Shown here one piece after another: positions 1 through 6,705 of a stretch of DNA of 9,312 bases. Origin of the DNA: an uncultured Lachnospiraceae bacterium (GTDB lineage: Bacteria > Bacillota_A > Clostridia > Lachnospirales > Lachnospiraceae). The stretch is taken from the NCBI GenBank assembly GCA_902767195.1, contig CACXGS010000305.1, positions 1 through 9,312 of the forward strand. The letters run 5' to 3'. The translations under genes and the position numbers were made by a program. The notes under the pieces are model-generated. The model did not search any database. It saw nothing but the letters and a program-made list of their open reading frames with translations, and had not been told where the DNA came from. The first letter of the stretch is position 1, and every line of letters begins with the position of its first letter.

Positions 1-146
1 ATGTACTCCGGGCCGGTGAGGAGATCCTGCTGGATGACGTTTCCCTGGCGCAAATATCCGATTCTTTACAAGTGCCTGTAAATATTATACAATCAGAAGG
101 AAGAAGCTTTGTGGACAGTATTGTGTTCGGACAGAGCTTGTTATAA
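1..146 (+). CDS. DUF512 domain protein, C-terminal end (partial)
   Basis: An open frame enters from the left edge (first complete codon at 3) and stops with TAA at 144-146, giving about 47 residues. The readable tail includes [15 protein letters not shown], then [10 protein letters not shown], and ends [11 protein letters not shown]. This resembles the end of DUF512 proteins (PDZ-like plus iron-sulfur, radical-SAM-like), where a 'LDD' segment is followed by a short strand and a GxxxVDxI motif. Members of this family commonly lie directly upstream of der in clostridia, which supports the call. The biochemical role of the family is not established. The gap to der is only 17 bases and holds just the der ribosome binding site, so the two are probably cotranscribed. 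The N-terminus, promoter and catalytic part are outside the window. Confidence 0.72.
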   Translation, partial: VLRAGEEILLDDVSLAQISDSLQVPVNIIQSEGRSFVDSIVFGQSLL

Positions 147-163
147 ACAGACAGGAGGACATC

Positions 164-1486
164 ATGGGGAAACCTGTTGTTGCGGTCGTCGGACGGCCCA
201 ATGTTGGAAAATCTACATTATTTAACGCCCTGGCAGGGAGCAGAATCTCCATCGTGGAGGACACTCCCGGAGTGACAAGAGACCGGATTTATGCGGATGT
301 GACCTGGCTGAATTATCAGTTTACTCTGGTGGATACCGGCGGTATCGAGCCGGAGACGGACGACCTGATTCTCTCCAGGATGAGGGAGCAGGCTGAGACA
401 GCCATTATGACAGCAGATGTGATCCTTTTCCTGACGGATGTCCGTCAGGGTCTGGTGGATGCTGACTTTAAGGTTGCCGACATGTTACGGAGGTCTCAGA
501 GACCGGTACTCCTTATTGTAAATAAGGTGGACAGCTTTGAGAAGTTCATGCCGGACGTTTACGAGTTTTATAATCTGGGACTGGGCGATCCCATACCCAT
601 CTCCGCCGCCGGGAAACTGGGGCTGGGAGACATGCTGGATAAAGTGATTGAAGAGTTTAATCCGGAAGACCTTCAGGAGGAAGAGGATGACCGGCCGAAG
701 ATTGCGGTGATCGGTAAGCCTAATGTAGGGAAATCATCGATTATCAATAAGCTCCTGGGAGAGGAGAGAGTGATCGTATCACCGATTGCCGGAACCACCA
801 GGGATGCCATCGATACTTCCGTTCAGAGGAATGGAAAAGAATATGTATTCATCGACACGGCAGGTCTTCGGAGAAAGAGCAAGATCAAGGAAGAGTTGGA
901 GCGTTACAGTGTGATCCGTACAGTGTCTGCTGTGGAGCGCTGTGACGTGGCTGTGCTGCTGATAGACGCGGTCGAGGGCGTCACTGAACAGGATGCCAAG
1001 ATTGCCGGTATTGCTCATGAGAGAGGAAAAGGCATAATCATCGCGGTGAACAAATGGGACCTGATTGAAAAGGACAACCACACCATGAAGGAGTTTTCCC
1101 TAAAAGTGTGGGAGAAGCTTTCCTATATGCCCTATGCCGAACTGATCTTTATCTCGGCTAAGACCGGCCAGAGACTGCCGAAACTCTTTGATGTGATTGA
1201 TGCGGTGATCGAGAACTGTTCCTTAAGGGTTCAGACCGGTGTCCTCAACGAGATCCTCATAGAGGCGACGGCTATGAAGCAGCCTCCGTCGGATAAGGGT
1301 AAGCGGCTCAGGATTTACTATATCACCCAGGTTTCCGTGAAACCGCCCACCTTTGTCATGTTTGTGAATAGTAAAGAACTGACACATTTTTCATATACGC
1401 GCTACATTGAGAACCAGATCCGTAACACCTTCGGATTCCGGGGAACACCGATCCGGTTCATTTATCGGGAAAGAAAGGAGAAATAA
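164..1486 (+). CDS. der: Ribosome-assembly GTPase Der (EngA)
   Basis: Der is an essential tandem GTPase that binds the ribosome and helps the 50S subunit mature. The 440-residue length is typical. Two GTPase domains are visible: G1 loops GRPNVGKS (10-17) and GKPNVGKS (184-191), G3 motifs DTGG (57-60) and DTAG (231-234), and G4 motifs NKVD (120-123) and NKWD (296-299), with TPGVTRD and IAGTTRD switch-I sequences. An acidic linker (about 166-177) joins the domains, and the last ~90 residues match the KH-like domain, including [10 protein letters not shown] and GTPIRF. The start is fixed by AGGAGG a few bases upstream. The gene follows the DUF512 frame by 17 bases and is followed after 3 bases by plsY, so translation is probably coupled. 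Nothing is missing or unusual. Confidence 0.98.
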   Translation: MGKPVVAVVGRPNVGKSTLFNALAGSRISIVEDTPGVTRDRIYADVTWLNYQFTLVDTGGIEPETDDLILSRMREQAETAIMTADVILFLTDVRQGLVDADFKVADMLRRSQRPVLLIVNKVDSFEKFMPDVYEFYNLGLGDPIPISAAGKLGLGDMLDKVIEEFNPEDLQEEEDDRPKIAVIGKPNVGKSSIINKLLGEERVIVSPIAGTTRDAIDTSVQRNGKEYVFIDTAGLRRKSKIKEELERYSVIRTVSAVERCDVAVLLIDAVEGVTEQDAKIAGIAHERGKGIIIAVNKWDLIEKDNHTMKEFSLKVWEKLSYMPYAELIFISAKTGQRLPKLFDVIDAVIENCSLRVQTGVLNEILIEATAMKQPPSDKGKRLRIYYITQVSVKPPTFVMFVNSKELTHFSYTRYIENQIRNTFGFRGTPIRFIYRERKEK

Positions 1487-1489
1487 ATT

Positions 1490-2143
1490 ATGATAGGGTA
1501 TTATCTGGTGCTGATCGTGATTGGCTATCTTATGGGTTGTATTGAGTGTGGATATTACATTTCCAAGATTGTCAAGAAAAAGGATATCCGGGATTACGGA
1601 AGCCATAACTCCGGTGCCACCAATATGCTGCGTGTTTTCGGATGGAAATACGGATTAGCCACATTTCTCGGAGATGCACTCAAAGCTTTTATCCCGGTCT
1701 TCCTGGTGAAGATGCTGCTTCTTCCCCGCCTGGGCCTCGACCCCTATAGTGTGCAGGGAAGCCTGCTGCAGCTGGTAACCGGATTCGCCGTGGTGCTGGG
1801 TCACAATTATCCGGTGAACCTCAAGTTCAAGGGAGGAAAAGGATCATCCGCCACCGGCGCAGTTATGATGGCCTATGACTGGAGAATGGGATGCCTCTGC
1901 ATTCTGATCTTTGTGATTGTTGTGGCATTAACCCGCTATGTATCCCTGGGATCCATGCTCTACTCGGTAGCAATCGTCATTGAGATGGCTATATTCCATC
2001 CTCACTGGCAGCTGATACTCTTCTCGACACTCTTCCCCATCTTCAGTATCTACCGGCACAAAGCCAATGTACAAAGACTGATGTCCGGAACAGAGAGTAA
2101 GTTTGGGCAGAAAGCTTCTGCCGGCCCGCCTGACAACAAATAA
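1490..2143 (+). CDS. plsY: Acyl-phosphate:glycerol-3-phosphate acyltransferase PlsY
   Basis: PlsY is an integral membrane enzyme that moves an acyl group from acyl-phosphate to the sn-1 position of glycerol-3-phosphate, giving lysophosphatidate, the first committed step of phospholipid synthesis. At 217 residues it has the expected size. Family motifs are visible: GSHNSGATNMLRVFG (37-51), the glycine-rich GHNYPVNLKFKGGKG (104-118), and a C-terminal RHKANVQRLMSGTESKFG. Hydrophobic segments lie at about 2-19, 55-75, 92-106, 130-150 and 155-185. The first segment reads GCIECGYYISK where many homologs have a Ser-Pro type sequence; this looks like lineage variation rather than inactivation. The ribosome binding site GGAG (1477-1480) sits inside the end of der. 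gpsA, whose product makes the glycerol-3-phosphate substrate and which often follows plsY in related bacteria, is absent; a terminator comes next. Confidence 0.96.
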   Translation: MIGYYLVLIVIGYLMGCIECGYYISKIVKKKDIRDYGSHNSGATNMLRVFGWKYGLATFLGDALKAFIPVFLVKMLLLPRLGLDPYSVQGSLLQLVTGFAVVLGHNYPVNLKFKGGKGSSATGAVMMAYDWRMGCLCILIFVIVVALTRYVSLGSMLYSVAIVIEMAIFHPHWQLILFSTLFPIFSIYRHKANVQRLMSGTESKFGQKASAGPPDNK

Positions 2144-2157
2144 ATGATAATAATATC

Positions 2158-2191
2158 AAAAGTGCCGTCGCGCAAAAGCGGCGGCACTTTT
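2158..2191. terminator. Bidirectional rho-independent terminator between plsY and the ABC-F gene
   Basis: A 14-bp stem pairs 2158-2171 with 2178-2191 around the 6-base loop GCAAAA, with one G-U pair. The arms begin with AAAA and end with TTTT, so the hairpin can end transcription from either side. It lies 14 bases after the plsY stop and 3 bases beyond the ABC-F stop, serving two convergent genes. The T-run is interrupted soon after four bases on both strands. Confidence 0.9.
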
Positions 2192-2194
2192 ATG

Positions 2195-4147
2195 TTACGG
2201 TACTGGCGAAGCGGCCAGTTCTTCCCATTTTTCATAAAGGAGGAGCAGTTCTTCTTCGCATGCTTCCAGCTTCTCGGTGAGCTCCGTCAGAATCTCCGGG
2301 TCACTGGCATGTTCGGGCAGGTTCATCTGCTCTCTCAGATTATCACTTTCTTCTTCCAGCCGGGCGATCTCATGCTCGGTTTTTTTAACCTGGTTGGCAT
2401 GCTTTCTTCTTATGGCAGCCAGCTCCCGGTTCCTTTGCCACTCCTCCCTGCTTCCGGCGTGTTCGGCAGCCGGCCCTTTATCGGATCCGGCTTCTTCCTG
2501 TGCCGCAGCCAGGAGATTGTCACTGTCTGCTTCCACATTTCCGGCAGCTTTCTGCTCCAGATAGTAGGAGTAATTGCCCTTGTAATTCACGATGCCTTCC
2601 GGGGAGAGGTCCAGGATCCTCCCGGCTGTCCGGTCGATGAAATAGCGGTCGTGGGATACATAAAATACAGTTCCTTCATAATTATTGATGGCGTCCTCCA
2701 GGATTTCCCGGGAAGGGATATCCAGATGATTCGTCGGCTCATCTAAAATGATGAAGTTGGCATTGGACAACATGAGCTTGGCCAGGGAGACTCTTCCTTT
2801 TTCCCCGCCGGAAAGGGTGCCGATGGTTTTGAACACATCCTCTCCGGTAAATAGAAAGGCGGCCAGTACATTCCGGATCCGGGTGTTGCCCAGTTTGGGA
2901 TAGGCGTCGGCTATCTCGTCGAATATTGTATTCTCATCGTTGAGGATGTGCTGTTCCTGGTCATAATAACCGATGGACAGCTTGGCCCCGTAACGGATCT
3001 TTCCACTGTCCGCCCTCAGATGGCGGTTGATAATCTTAAGGAGCGTGGTCTTACCGGTACCGTTGGCTCCCAGAAGGGCGACCTTTTCCCCGCGGAAAAT
3101 CTGAAGGTTCAGATTGCGGAAGAGGTGATTGTCCCCGAAAGACTTGGAAAGACCTTCGATGGTCAGCACATCATTGCCGCTGGTGATTTCCGGTGTCAGG
3201 GTGATCCGCATGCGGCTGTTTAAAGTGACCGGTTTCTCCACCATCTCAATCTTGGAGAGCATTTTCTCCCGGCTTTCTGCCCGGCGGATGGATTTCTCCC
3301 GGTTGAAAGACCGAAGCTTGGTGATGACCTCCTCCTGGTGGTGGATCTCAGCCTGCTGATTAACGTACCGGCGCATCTGGGCGTCTCTCTTAGCCCTGCT
3401 TTTCTCTGCGTAGGCAGTGTAGTTGCCCTGGTATACATTGCTTTCGCCGTTCTCGATCTCGATGACTTTCCCGACTACCCGGTCCAGGAAATAGCGGTCA
3501 TGTGAAATGATCAGGACGGCATTCCGATAGCCGGAAAGGAATGTCTCCAGCCATTTGATGGATTCCATATCCAGATGGTTGGTCGGCTCATCCAGCAAAA
3601 TCAGGTCCGGCTTGGTCAGAAGGATCCTTCCCAGAGCGACCCTGGTCTTCTGGCCTCCGGAAAGCTGATGGATGGGAGTGTCAAACTGGTCTTCTGAAAA
3701 ACCAAGTCCCTTCAGAACCCCCACAATCTGGCTTCGCCAGGCATAGCCTTCCGCCTGCTCGAATCGCTCTGTCAACAGGCTGTACCGGGACATGGCAGAC
3801 TCAAGAGCTTCTCCGGTGCGGCTGCTGATTTCCTTCTCCAGATGCCGGATCTCTTCCTCCATCCGGATCAGGTCCTTCATGGCGTCCAGCATCTCCTCGT
3901 AGATGGTCCGCCGGGAAGTGACATCGATGACCTGGGAAAGATAGCCGATACTTGTTCCCTTCTGAAGAATGACCTGTCCGCTGTCTGCTTCGTATTCACC
4001 CGCAAGAATTCGAAAAAGAGTCGTCTTGCCGGCTCCGTTAATACCGATCACGGCGGCTTTCTCACCTTCGTTAATTATAAAATTAACATTATTTAAAACA
4101 TTATTATCGCCAAAGGCCTTGCAAACCTTCTGACAGGATAAAACCAT
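2195..4147 (-). CDS. ydiF: ABC-F family ribosome-associated ATPase, YdiF type
   Basis: ABC-F proteins are soluble twin ABC ATPases without membrane domains that act at the ribosomal E site to relieve stalls or modulate translation; some give antibiotic protection. This 650-residue protein has ATPase domain 1 with Walker A GINGAGKTT (35-43), signature LSGGQ (162-166) and Walker B LILLDEPTNHLD (182-193). A charged interdomain linker spans about 240-320. Domain 2 has Walker A GANGTGKTT (360-368), signature LSGGEK (445-450) and Walker B FIILDEPTNHLD (465-476). A C-terminal charged coiled coil (about 567-642) ends in YEKWEELA, as in YdiF. A longer frame reaches an ATG at 4222, but the ATG at 4147 is preferred: it has GGAGG (4153-4157) five bases upstream, and the longer frame would start on top of the predicted promoter. 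Proximity to rex matches the B. subtilis ydiF region. The in vivo substrate is unknown, and nothing marks it as a resistance determinant. Confidence 0.93.
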   Translation of the reverse strand: MVLSCQKVCKAFGDNNVLNNVNFIINEGEKAAVIGINGAGKTTLFRILAGEYEADSGQVILQKGTSIGYLSQVIDVTSRRTIYEEMLDAMKDLIRMEEEIRHLEKEISSRTGEALESAMSRYSLLTERFEQAEGYAWRSQIVGVLKGLGFSEDQFDTPIHQLSGGQKTRVALGRILLTKPDLILLDEPTNHLDMESIKWLETFLSGYRNAVLIISHDRYFLDRVVGKVIEIENGESNVYQGNYTAYAEKSRAKRDAQMRRYVNQQAEIHHQEEVITKLRSFNREKSIRRAESREKMLSKIEMVEKPVTLNSRMRITLTPEITSGNDVLTIEGLSKSFGDNHLFRNLNLQIFRGEKVALLGANGTGKTTLLKIINRHLRADSGKIRYGAKLSIGYYDQEQHILNDENTIFDEIADAYPKLGNTRIRNVLAAFLFTGEDVFKTIGTLSGGEKGRVSLAKLMLSNANFIILDEPTNHLDIPSREILEDAINNYEGTVFYVSHDRYFIDRTAGRILDLSPEGIVNYKGNYSYYLEQKAAGNVEADSDNLLAAAQEEAGSDKGPAAEHAGSREEWQRNRELAAIRRKHANQVKKTEHEIARLEEESDNLREQMNLPEHASDPEILTELTEKLEACEEELLLLYEKWEELAASPVP

Positions 4148-4193
4148 AATAACCTCCGATGGCCTAAAATAGCCATTTACATAAACATTTTGT

Positions 4194-4222
4194 ATTTTAT
4201 CATAAATAAAATTGACTGACAA
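4194..4222 (-). promoter_or_regulatory. Predicted sigma-A promoter of the ABC-F gene
   Basis: Read on the minus strand, TTGTCA (4222-4217) is followed after 17 bases by TAAAAT (4199-4194), each one base from the sigma-A consensus. Transcription would begin near 4187, leaving a leader of about 40 bases. That leader contains a small imperfect hairpin (ATGGC and GCCAT arms, about 4159-4176) just upstream of the ribosome binding site. No attenuator with a T-run is visible. Confidence 0.65.
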
Positions 4223-4281
4223 TCCAATTTAAAACAGAATCGCCCCGATGGTCTGTATCTGATGTAAAAGGCCAATTCTGA

Positions 4282-4310
4282 TTGACTTTCGTTAATTATT
4301 TGTTTATAAT
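4282..4310 (+). promoter_or_regulatory. Strong predicted sigma-A promoter of rex
   Basis: TTGACT (4282-4287) and a perfect TATAAT (4305-4310) are separated by exactly 17 bases. This is the best sigma-A match noticed in the window. The start point would be near 4317, giving a leader of about 86 bases before rex. Confidence 0.85.
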
Positions 4311-4325
4311 TATTGTACAATTATT
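4294..4325 (+). repeat. Three AATTATT repeats and an ATTGTACAAT palindrome over the rex promoter
   Basis: AATTATT occurs at 4294-4300, 4308-4314 and 4319-4325, on either side of and overlapping the -10 box. The perfect 10-base palindrome ATTGTACAAT (4312-4321) covers the expected start point. The position suits an operator, possibly for Rex itself. However, it does not match the canonical clostridial Rex box (TTGTTAA, four bases, TTAACAA), so no regulator can be named. Confidence 0.4.
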
Positions 4326-4351
4326 TCACATATATTACACAGAAGACAAGA

Positions 4352-4377
4352 GCACCCCACTACAGGAGACGGGGTGT
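4352..4377 (+). other. Hairpin in the rex leader
   Basis: CACCCC (4353-4358) pairs with GGGGTG (4371-4376), extended by one G-U pair (4352/4377), around a 12-base loop that contains AGGAG. No T-run follows, so it is not a terminator. It lies 14 bases upstream of the real rex ribosome binding site (AGGAGGG, 4391-4397) and could affect RNA stability or access to that site. Confidence 0.45.
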
Positions 4378-4402
4378 ATTAAGGATATAGAGGAGGGATC
4401 TG

Positions 4403-5062
4403 ATGTCAGAGAATACGAATCATACGAATTTAGATGTCAGCAGGCCCGTTTCACCGGCGGTGATTAAACGACTGCCGCGATATTACAGATACCTCGGAGA
4501 TTTACTGAAGAATGGCGTGACACGGATTTCTTCGAATGAGCTGAGCAGTCGGATGAATGTTACGGCATCCCAGTTTCGACAGGATCTGAATAATTTCGGC
4601 GGCTTTGGCCAGCAGGGATACGGGTATAATGTGGAATATCTTTACAAAGAGATGGGTAGAATTCTGGGACTTGAGGAGCAGAATAATATCATTATTATCG
4701 GTTCGGGTAATCTGGGTCAGGCCCTGGCCAATAACCAGGAATTCGACAGTAACGGCTTCCATGTCATCGGGCTTTTTGATGTGAATCCGCGGCTGATCGG
4801 TATGACGGTCCGGGGAGTAGAAGTTTATGATGTGGATATGCTGGAGTCCTTTATCAGAGACCATGATGTTAAGATTGCGGCACTGACGCTTCCCAAGGCC
4901 AAGGCACCCCAGCTGGCTGAACAGCTGGTCTCACTGGGAATCAGGGCTTTCTGGAATTTTGCACCGGTGGATCTGGATCTTCCGGATGATGTCATTATTG
5001 AGAATGTCCACCTGTCGGACAGTATTATGACATTGTCTTATCGTATACATAATAAAGAATAA
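4403..5062 (+). CDS. rex: Redox-sensing transcriptional repressor Rex
   Basis: Rex is a homodimeric DNA-binding protein that reads the NADH/NAD+ ratio. With NAD+ or no ligand it represses fermentation and NADH-oxidising genes; NADH binding releases it. The 219-residue length fits the family. The N-terminal winged helix (about 15-90) includes RLPRYYRYL, the recognition segment TASQFRQDLNNFG (54-66) and the wing FGQQGYGYNV. The Rossmann domain starts at about 95 with IIIIGSGNLGQAL (GxGxxG type, 100-105), followed by GLFDVNPRLIG. A C-terminal swapped helix is suggested by HLSDSIMTLSYRI. The ATG at 4403 has AGGAGGG five bases upstream. Its promoter faces away from the ABC-F gene, and a hairpin terminator follows the stop. 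No canonical Rex box was found at its promoter, so autoregulation is possible but not shown. Confidence 0.97.
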   Translation: MSENTNHTNLDVSRPVSPAVIKRLPRYYRYLGDLLKNGVTRISSNELSSRMNVTASQFRQDLNNFGGFGQQGYGYNVEYLYKEMGRILGLEEQNNIIIIGSGNLGQALANNQEFDSNGFHVIGLFDVNPRLIGMTVRGVEVYDVDMLESFIRDHDVKIAALTLPKAKAPQLAEQLVSLGIRAFWNFAPVDLDLPDDVIIENVHLSDSIMTLSYRIHNKE

Positions 5063-5077
5063 CAGGAGTGGAACATT

Positions 5078-5126
5078 AGAGCATCTATCGTATCCGGAGT
5101 ATGACGGACTCGTAGATGCTCTTTTA
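5078..5126 (+). terminator. Rho-independent terminator or attenuator between rex and nnr
   Basis: AGAGCATCTA (5078-5087) pairs perfectly with TAGATGCTCT (5113-5122). The 25-base interior can form a second small stem (TCCG with CGGA), and TTTT follows at 5122-5125. The hairpin begins 16 bases after the rex stop and ends two bases before the nnr ribosome binding site. It should end most rex transcripts. The short four-T tail and the lack of an obvious nnr promoter suggest partial read-through into nnr. Confidence 0.8.
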
Positions 5127-5138
5127 TGGAGGATGGAA

Positions 5139-6680
5139 ATGCTTCAGCTTGTGACAAGAGAAGAGATGCAGCGGATCGATTCTTACAATATAGAGGAGAT
5201 CGGTATTCCGGGCATCGTTCTTATGGAGAGGGCAGCTCTTTCCATGGCGGAGGAGATCCGACAGCGTTTTCCTGCTGACAGCAGAGTCTTTGTTGTCTGT
5301 GAGCGGGGCAATAACGGCGGGGATGGTCTTGCCGTGGGAAGAATACTGATGGGATGGGGTTATCCCGTTGCCTTTTATGAGATTGGGATCGTGCCCAGGG
5401 CGACAGAATCCTATGATACCCAGCGACGTATTCTGGATCGTCTGGATGCTGTCTGGATGGAGGGCCTGCCGGAGGAAGACCCTGATATCTGGATCGATGG
5501 TATATTTGGCGTAGGCCTGACAAGGCCTGTGGAGGGACAGCACCAGAAGATTGTGGAGGAGATCAACCGCCGGACAGGTTATGTGATCGCTGTGGACACT
5601 CCTTCGGGGATTGATGCCAGTAACGGGCAGGTTTGTGGTGCAGCCATCCGGGCTGACCTTACGATTACATTCGGACTGAATAAGCTTGGACTGCTTCTTT
5701 ATCCCGGTGCGGATTATGCCGGAGAGGTTCTGGTAAAAGACATCGGATTCACACCGGAATCCGTAAAGGCCATCGGGCCGCGAGCCTTCCGGTTTACAAA
5801 AGAAGACCTCAGGCGGCTCCCGGAAAGAAAAGCATGGTCGAACAAAGGTACTTATGGTAAAGTATTATTAATTGCCGGTTCGGTGAATATGGCCGGAGCT
5901 GCCATCCTGGCCGGCAGGGGAGCATACCGGGCCGGAAGCGGTCTGGTGCGGATCTTCACCCGGGAAGAGAACCGGCTGATTCTTCAGACCGGCCTTCCGG
6001 ATGCTATACTTACCACCTGGGCTTCTTCGCATGAACCAGGTGAGGATGAGACCTGCGGTCTGTCTCCGGAAACTGTGGAGACCCTTTATGATGCCCTCTC
6101 TTGGGCGGAAGTGATTGGCATCGGTTCCGGACTGGGACAATCGGGTCCGGCCCGGGCTATTATAGAGAAAGTATTGGAGAGTGCAAAATGTCCTCTGGTG
6201 ATTGACGCTGACGGGATCAATCTTCTGGCCCAGATGAGGAAGGAAGATTCTAAGATCAGGAATCTCTATGACAATTATCCTTATGGGATCATTCTTACTC
6301 CTCATATGGGAGAAATGAGCCGCTGGACCGGGAGAAAGATTGCCGATCTCAAGGCTCATGCAGTGGAGACAGCCCGAGAGTCTGCTGACCCAAAGCATAT
6401 CCTTGTTCTTAAGGATGCCAGAACCCTGGTATCTGACGGCCAGAGGATTTACATTAATGTCAGCGGAAACCACGGCATGTCTGTAGGCGGAAGCGGGGAT
6501 GTGCTTACCGGCCTGATTTGTGGACTGGCAGGCCAGGGTGCCGATCTTTTCGATGCAGCCTGTCTGGGAGTCTATGTACATGGCCTTGCCGGAGATGAAG
6601 CAGCCCGGGAGAAAGGAAGGCGCGGTCTGATGGCGTCGGATCTTCCGGATGCCTCGGCCAGAGTCATGGAATTGCTTTGA
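5139..6680 (+). CDS. nnr: Bifunctional NAD(P)H-hydrate repair enzyme Nnr (epimerase plus ADP-dependent dehydratase)
   Basis: Nnr repairs hydrated NADH and NADPH. The N-terminal YjeF_N domain interconverts the R and S epimers; the C-terminal ribokinase-like domain dehydrates S-NAD(P)HX using ADP (ATP in eukaryotes). In this 513-residue protein the epimerase domain (about 1-215) shows RGNNGGDGLAVGR (56-68), DGIFGVGLTRPVEG (120-133) and VDTPSGIDASNG (152-163). The dehydratase domain (about 225-513) shows NKGTYGKVLLIAGS (235-248), VIDADGINLL (354-363), LTPHMGEMSR (386-395), VLKDARTLV and the GGSGDVLTG loop (450-458) with the expected catalytic Asp at 454. TPHMGE and GNHGMS replace the more usual TPHPGE and GNPGMA, mild variations. 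An in-frame ATG at 5133 touches GGAGG (5128-5132), so the ATG at 5139, six bases away, is preferred. No separate promoter is seen; expression probably depends on read-through from rex. Confidence 0.96.
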   Translation: MLQLVTREEMQRIDSYNIEEIGIPGIVLMERAALSMAEEIRQRFPADSRVFVVCERGNNGGDGLAVGRILMGWGYPVAFYEIGIVPRATESYDTQRRILDRLDAVWMEGLPEEDPDIWIDGIFGVGLTRPVEGQHQKIVEEINRRTGYVIAVDTPSGIDASNGQVCGAAIRADLTITFGLNKLGLLLYPGADYAGEVLVKDIGFTPESVKAIGPRAFRFTKEDLRRLPERKAWSNKGTYGKVLLIAGSVNMAGAAILAGRGAYRAGSGLVRIFTREENRLILQTGLPDAILTTWASSHEPGEDETCGLSPETVETLYDALSWAEVIGIGSGLGQSGPARAIIEKVLESAKCPLVIDADGINLLAQMRKEDSKIRNLYDNYPYGIILTPHMGEMSRWTGRKIADLKAHAVETARESADPKHILVLKDARTLVSDGQRIYINVSGNHGMSVGGSGDVLTGLICGLAGQGADLFDAACLGVYVHGLAGDEAAREKGRRGLMASDLPDASARVMELL

Positions 6681-6705
6681 CATCACATTTATTTAGGAGG
6701 TGAAG

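Noticed and set aside
2144..2746. A 200-codon plus-strand frame starting right after plsY
   Set aside because: It runs through the terminator hairpin and antisense to the ABC-F C-terminus, has no ribosome binding site, and gives a low-complexity translation.
4148..4222. Upstream ATG at 4222 extending the ABC-F protein by 25 residues
   Set aside because: The extension starts on top of the predicted -35 box, lacks a ribosome binding site and does not look like the family N-terminus; the ATG at 4147 has GGAGG five bases away.
4212..4240. Second plus-strand promoter (TTGACT, 17 bases, CAGAAT) upstream of rex
   Set aside because: The -10 is poor, and a near-consensus promoter lies 70 bases downstream; it cannot be supported without start-site data.
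4282..4467. 61-codon frame overlapping the rex start in another frame
   Set aside because: Its start overlaps the rex -35 region, so it would not be on the transcript, and it has no ribosome binding site.
5868..6686. A 272-codon open frame on the minus strand
   Set aside because: It lies wholly antisense to the nnr dehydratase domain, whose motifs are clear, and its translation shows no recognisable domain. It is a shadow of a real gene.
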